From Promicromonospora sukumoe 327MFSha3.1 (GTDB lineage: Bacteria; Actinomycetota; Actinomycetes; Actinomycetales; Cellulomonadaceae): DNA of 64,000 nt. Shown piece by piece: positions 61,526 through 64,000 of the stretch (position 1 is its first letter; every line of letters begins with the position of its first letter). Location: positions 434,001-498,000 of the forward strand of contig NZ_ARQM01000011.1 in the NCBI RefSeq assembly GCF_000385135.1. Reading direction: 5' to 3'. The position numbers were made by a program, and so were the translations under genes. The notes below the pieces were generated by a model that made no database searches, was not told the origin of the DNA, and saw nothing but the letters and a program-made list of their open reading frames with translations.

Positions 61526-62923
61526 ATGCCGATCTTCCGGCACAGGCTGTTCGGCATCCGGGAGCTGGTGGACGAGCTGGCCTTCCGGGCGCCGGCCCGC
61601 CTCGCCGTCACCGTCTTCGCGGGCGTGATCGGGCTGTTCGCGATCCTGCTGCTCGTCCCGTTCGCGACCGCCGACGGCGAGGGCGCGAGCTTCGTCGACG
61701 CGCTGTTCACCGCGGTGTCCGCCGTCTGCGTCACGGGCCTGGTGGTCCAGGACACGGCGACCTACTGGTCGTTCTACGGGCAGGTCGTCATCCTCGCGGG
61801 CATCAAGGTGGGCGGATTCGGCATCATGACCGTCGCCTCGCTGCTCGGCATGATGGTGTCGCGCAAGATCGGGCTGACGCAGAAGCTGCTCACGGCGTCG
61901 GAGACCAAGACGAGCCGGCTGGGCGACGTCGGCTCGCTGATCCGGGTCATCATCATCACCGCGACGACGCTGGAGCTGTCGATCGCGCTGCTCCTCTTCC
62001 CACGGTTCTTCGTGATCGAGGACAACGTGGGCACCGCGGCCTGGCACTCCCTGTTCTACGGGATCTCCGCGTTCAACAACGCGGGGTTCGTGCCGACCCC
62101 GGACGGCCTCATGCCGCACGTGGGGGACTGGACGCTCCTGCTGCCGATCGCGCTCGGCGTCTTCATCGGGGCGCTCGGCTTCCCCGTGATCCTCAACCTG
62201 CAGCGCTCGCTGCCCCGGCCGGGCCACCGCTGGCACGGCTGGACCAAGCGGCTCTCCCTGCACAGCAAGCTGACGCTCGTGACCAGCTTCGTGCTGCTGG
62301 TGGCGGGCGCGCTGCTGCTCCTGGTGCTGGAGTGGACCAACCCGCGGACGTTCGGCCCGCTCAGCGTGGGGGACAAGCTGCTCGCCGCCCTGTTCGCCGG
62401 GATCATGCCGCGCTCGGGCGGGTTCAGCACGGTGGACATCGGCGCCATGCACGAGTCGAGCTGGCTCATCCAGGACGCGCTGATGTTCGTGGGCGGCGGC
62501 TCGGCGTCGACGGCCGGCGGCATCAAGGTGACGACCCTCGCCGTCATGCTGCTGGCGATCATCGCCGAGGCGCGGGGCGACCGGGACATCGAGGCGTTCG
62601 GCCGCCGGATCCCGCGCGACGTGCTGCGACTCTCGATCGCGGTCGTGTTCACGGGCGCGAGCATCGTGCTGGTCTCCTGCGTCGCGCTGCTGCAGCTCAC
62701 CGACCTCCCCCTGTCCAAGGTGCTGTTCGAGGTGCTGTCGGCGTTCGCGACCGTGGGCCTGAGCACCGGCATCACCGCCGACCTGCCCGACGCCGGGAAG
62801 TACGTGCTGGCCGCCCTCATGTTCGTGGGGCGCACCGGTGCCGTGACCGTCGTGGCGGTGCTGGCGCTGCGCGACCGGCGGCGCATCGTACGCTTCCCGG
62901 AGGAACGCCCCATCATCGGGTGA
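61526..62923 (+). CDS. trkH: TrkH/KtrB-type potassium uptake pore
   Basis: A 465-residue potassium transporter with four M-P-M repeats. The selectivity turns are SAVCVTGL (about 70), AFNNAGF (about 189), MPRSGGFST (about 294) and TVGLSTG (about 416). It moves K+ through the membrane, gated by the TrkA protein. ATG at 61526 with GGAGGGAG about 9 bp upstream. A long leader and the neighbouring c-di-AMP synthase gene disA (40 kb away) suggest c-di-AMP control. Followed after 117 bp by trkA. Confidence 0.92.
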   Translation: MPIFRHRLFGIRELVDELAFRAPARLAVTVFAGVIGLFAILLLVPFATADGEGASFVDALFTAVSAVCVTGLVVQDTATYWSFYGQVVILAGIKVGGFGIMTVASLLGMMVSRKIGLTQKLLTASETKTSRLGDVGSLIRVIIITATTLELSIALLLFPRFFVIEDNVGTAAWHSLFYGISAFNNAGFVPTPDGLMPHVGDWTLLLPIALGVFIGALGFPVILNLQRSLPRPGHRWHGWTKRLSLHSKLTLVTSFVLLVAGALLLLVLEWTNPRTFGPLSVGDKLLAALFAGIMPRSGGFSTVDIGAMHESSWLIQDALMFVGGGSASTAGGIKVTTLAVMLLAIIAEARGDRDIEAFGRRIPRDVLRLSIAVVFTGASIVLVSCVALLQLTDLPLSKVLFEVLSAFATVGLSTGITADLPDAGKYVLAALMFVGRTGAVTVVAVLALRDRRRIVRFPEERPIIG

Positions 62924-62978
62924 GGCCGGAACGGAACGCAGGCCTCACCCGACAGACAACATCGGCTGACAGCCCGAT

Positions 62979-63022
62979 GTGTCAGACGCACAGGTCACTA
63001 TGGTGATCTGTGCGTCTGACAC
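62979..63022. repeat. 44-bp palindrome family, copy E
   Basis: Left half begins GTGTCAGACGCACAGG, right half ends CTGTGCGTCTGACAC, loop TATG; the sole non-canonical pair is G-T (G-U in RNA) at the same place as in copy D. It lies 55 bp after trkH and 18 bp before trkA, within the trk unit, so it may act as an attenuator rather than a simple gene end. Confidence 0.88.
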
Positions 63023-63040
63023 GTGGAAGAGAGGACTACC

Positions 63041-63709
63041 GTGCCGGAGAAGAAGCCCGAGCGGGACGCGGGTGTGCTGGTGATCGGCCTGGGCCGGTTC
63101 GGGTCGGCGATCGGTGCCACCCTGGACCGGCTGGGCCAGGACGTGCTGGCGGTCGAGCAGGACCCCACCCTGGTGGCCCAGTGGTCGGGACGGCTGCCGC
63201 TGGTCGAGGCCGACGCGTCCAACCCGGACGCGCTGGAGCAGCTCGGCGCCAAGGACTTCGGCGTCGCGGTGGTGGGCGTCGGCTCGTCGCTGGAGGCGTC
63301 GGTGCTGATCACGGGCAACCTGGTGGACCTCGGGACGCCGCAGATCTGGGCCAAGGCCATCTCCGCCGAGCACGGCCGCATCCTGACCCGGATCGGCGCG
63401 CACCACGTCGTCTTCCCGGAGGCCGACGCTGGTTCGCGCGTCGCCCACCTGGTCAGCGGCAAGCTGCTCGACTACATCGAGGTCGAGGACGGCTTCACCA
63501 TCGTCAAGATGCGCCCGCCGCGGGAGGCGCAGGGCTTCACGCTCGCGCAGTCGAACATCCGCAAGCGGTACGGCATCACCGTGATCGGCGTGAAGTCGCC
63601 CGGCGTGGACTTCGTCTACGCGACGCCCGAGACCCGCGTCTCCGCCAACGACCTGCTCGTCTGCTCGGGCCACGCCGACCTGCTGGAGCGGTTCGCGGCC
63701 AGGCCGTGA
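63041..63709 (+). CDS. trkA: TrkA/KtrA-type potassium channel regulator
   Basis: A 222-residue RCK protein. The Rossmann motif GLGRFGSAIG (about 16-25) with a conserved acidic end (VEQD) binds NAD(H) or ATP, and a TrkA_C domain follows (about 130-215, VEVEDGFTIVKMRPPREAQG). It gates TrkH; TrkA_C domains bind c-di-AMP in some bacteria. The GTG at 63041 has AGAGAGG about 8 bp ahead; another GTG at 63023 is less likely. The palindrome copy E sits directly upstream. Confidence 0.92.
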   Translation: MPEKKPERDAGVLVIGLGRFGSAIGATLDRLGQDVLAVEQDPTLVAQWSGRLPLVEADASNPDALEQLGAKDFGVAVVGVGSSLEASVLITGNLVDLGTPQIWAKAISAEHGRILTRIGAHHVVFPEADAGSRVAHLVSGKLLDYIEVEDGFTIVKMRPPREAQGFTLAQSNIRKRYGITVIGVKSPGVDFVYATPETRVSANDLLVCSGHADLLERFAARP

Positions 63710-63931
63710 CCCGGTGCGCCGGGCCGGCCGAGCAGCGGCTCCGGCGCACCTCACACCGCTGTCGATTACGGGGCGCGCGGCAGAGCAGGTAGCCTAGGTA
63801 GCGGACTCCTTTTCGTGTTGGTCGGCCATCGTCACTATGGCGTCACTGTCCCGGACCAACCGTGGACCATTTCGCCGCGCGGCCCGTCGTCGGGCCGCCG
63901 CCGACCGACCGACCGAACATTGCGAGGACCT

Positions 63932-64000
63932 ATGGGCTCCGTCATCAAGAAGCGCCGCAAGCGCATGGCCAAGAAGAAGCACCGCAAGCTGCTTCGCAAG
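63932..64000 (+). CDS. AURKAIP1/COX24-domain small ribosomal protein bS22-like, partial
   Basis: The window ends inside a very short basic gene. The 23 visible residues, MGSVIKKRRKRMAKKKHRKL then LRK, match the N-terminus of the 32-residue AURKAIP1/COX24-type peptide found in actinomycete 30S subunits (bS22). GCGAGGACC lies just before the ATG. Its stop lies outside the window. The 222-bp region from 63710 to 63931 holds no other gene and must carry the promoter, with candidate TAGCCT/TAGGTA hexamers near 63790. Confidence 0.9.
   Translation, partial: MGSVIKKRRKRMAKKKHRKLLRK

Noticed and set aside
61526-61600. Cobalamin riboswitch for trkH
   Set aside because: GGGAA and CCGGGA strings resemble parts of that RNA, but the B12 box is missing and the downstream gene is a potassium transporter.

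Overview
The window is 64 kb of very GC-rich DNA. It lacks rRNA, tRNA, CRISPR arrays, transposases and prophage genes. It looks like the chromosome of a free-living actinomycete, most likely near Cellulosimicrobium, Promicromonospora, Isoptericola or Cellulomonas. The reasons are GTP-dependent PEP carboxykinase beside a RamB-type regulator, a radA-disA pair, a short GNAT-type ArgA, a bS22-like peptide at the right edge, and a large arabinan and arabinose locus. Genus is an inference; no marker gene fixes it.

Layout. 0-5 kb: a TetR repressor and its divergent oxidoreductase operon with twin operators, a ThuA-like protein, a VOC protein behind a SoxR-like promoter, and a lower-GC Abi_2 (HEPN) gene headed by a hairpin RNA. 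5-11 kb: trmL; a tryptophan-attenuated, divergent-type tryptophanyl-tRNA synthetase; pckG; and a RamB-like regulator. 11-26.7 kb: proline iminopeptidase, a YqeB-like protein with a TetR, the glpD-glpF-glpK glycerol genes, argA, mutY, disA and radA (c-di-AMP synthesis and repair), a PAP2 phosphatase, proC and small membrane-anchored proteins.

26.7-56.3 kb: a pentose locus. It holds two LacI regulators; two binding-protein ABC importers of the MalEFG type; a YtfQRT/YjfF-type importer and a ChvE/MmsAB-type importer; araB-araD-araA; a secreted multidomain GH43-GH51 enzyme; and an intracellular GH51 arabinofuranosidase. A plausible flow is extracellular release of arabinofuranosyl sugars, uptake through several importers, intracellular hydrolysis, then isomerase, kinase and epimerase to xylulose 5-phosphate. 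Four promoters carry one 14-bp LacI-type palindrome, and abfA and its neighbouring importer carry a second kind. A small alarmone synthetase and a GPP34 protein lie among these genes.

56.3-64 kb: a TetR with an ABC exporter, a beta-propeller phytase, an AcuC-type deacetylase, the trkH-trkA potassium uptake genes behind a structured leader, and the start of a bS22-like gene.

The most interesting non-coding content is the hairpin RNA in front of the Abi gene, a textbook trp attenuator, five copies of a 44-bp palindrome whose arms change together, a mirrored array of 16-bp units, and a second palindromic family built on GGTCGAGCTTGTCGAGACC. Several genes appear to be leaderless.
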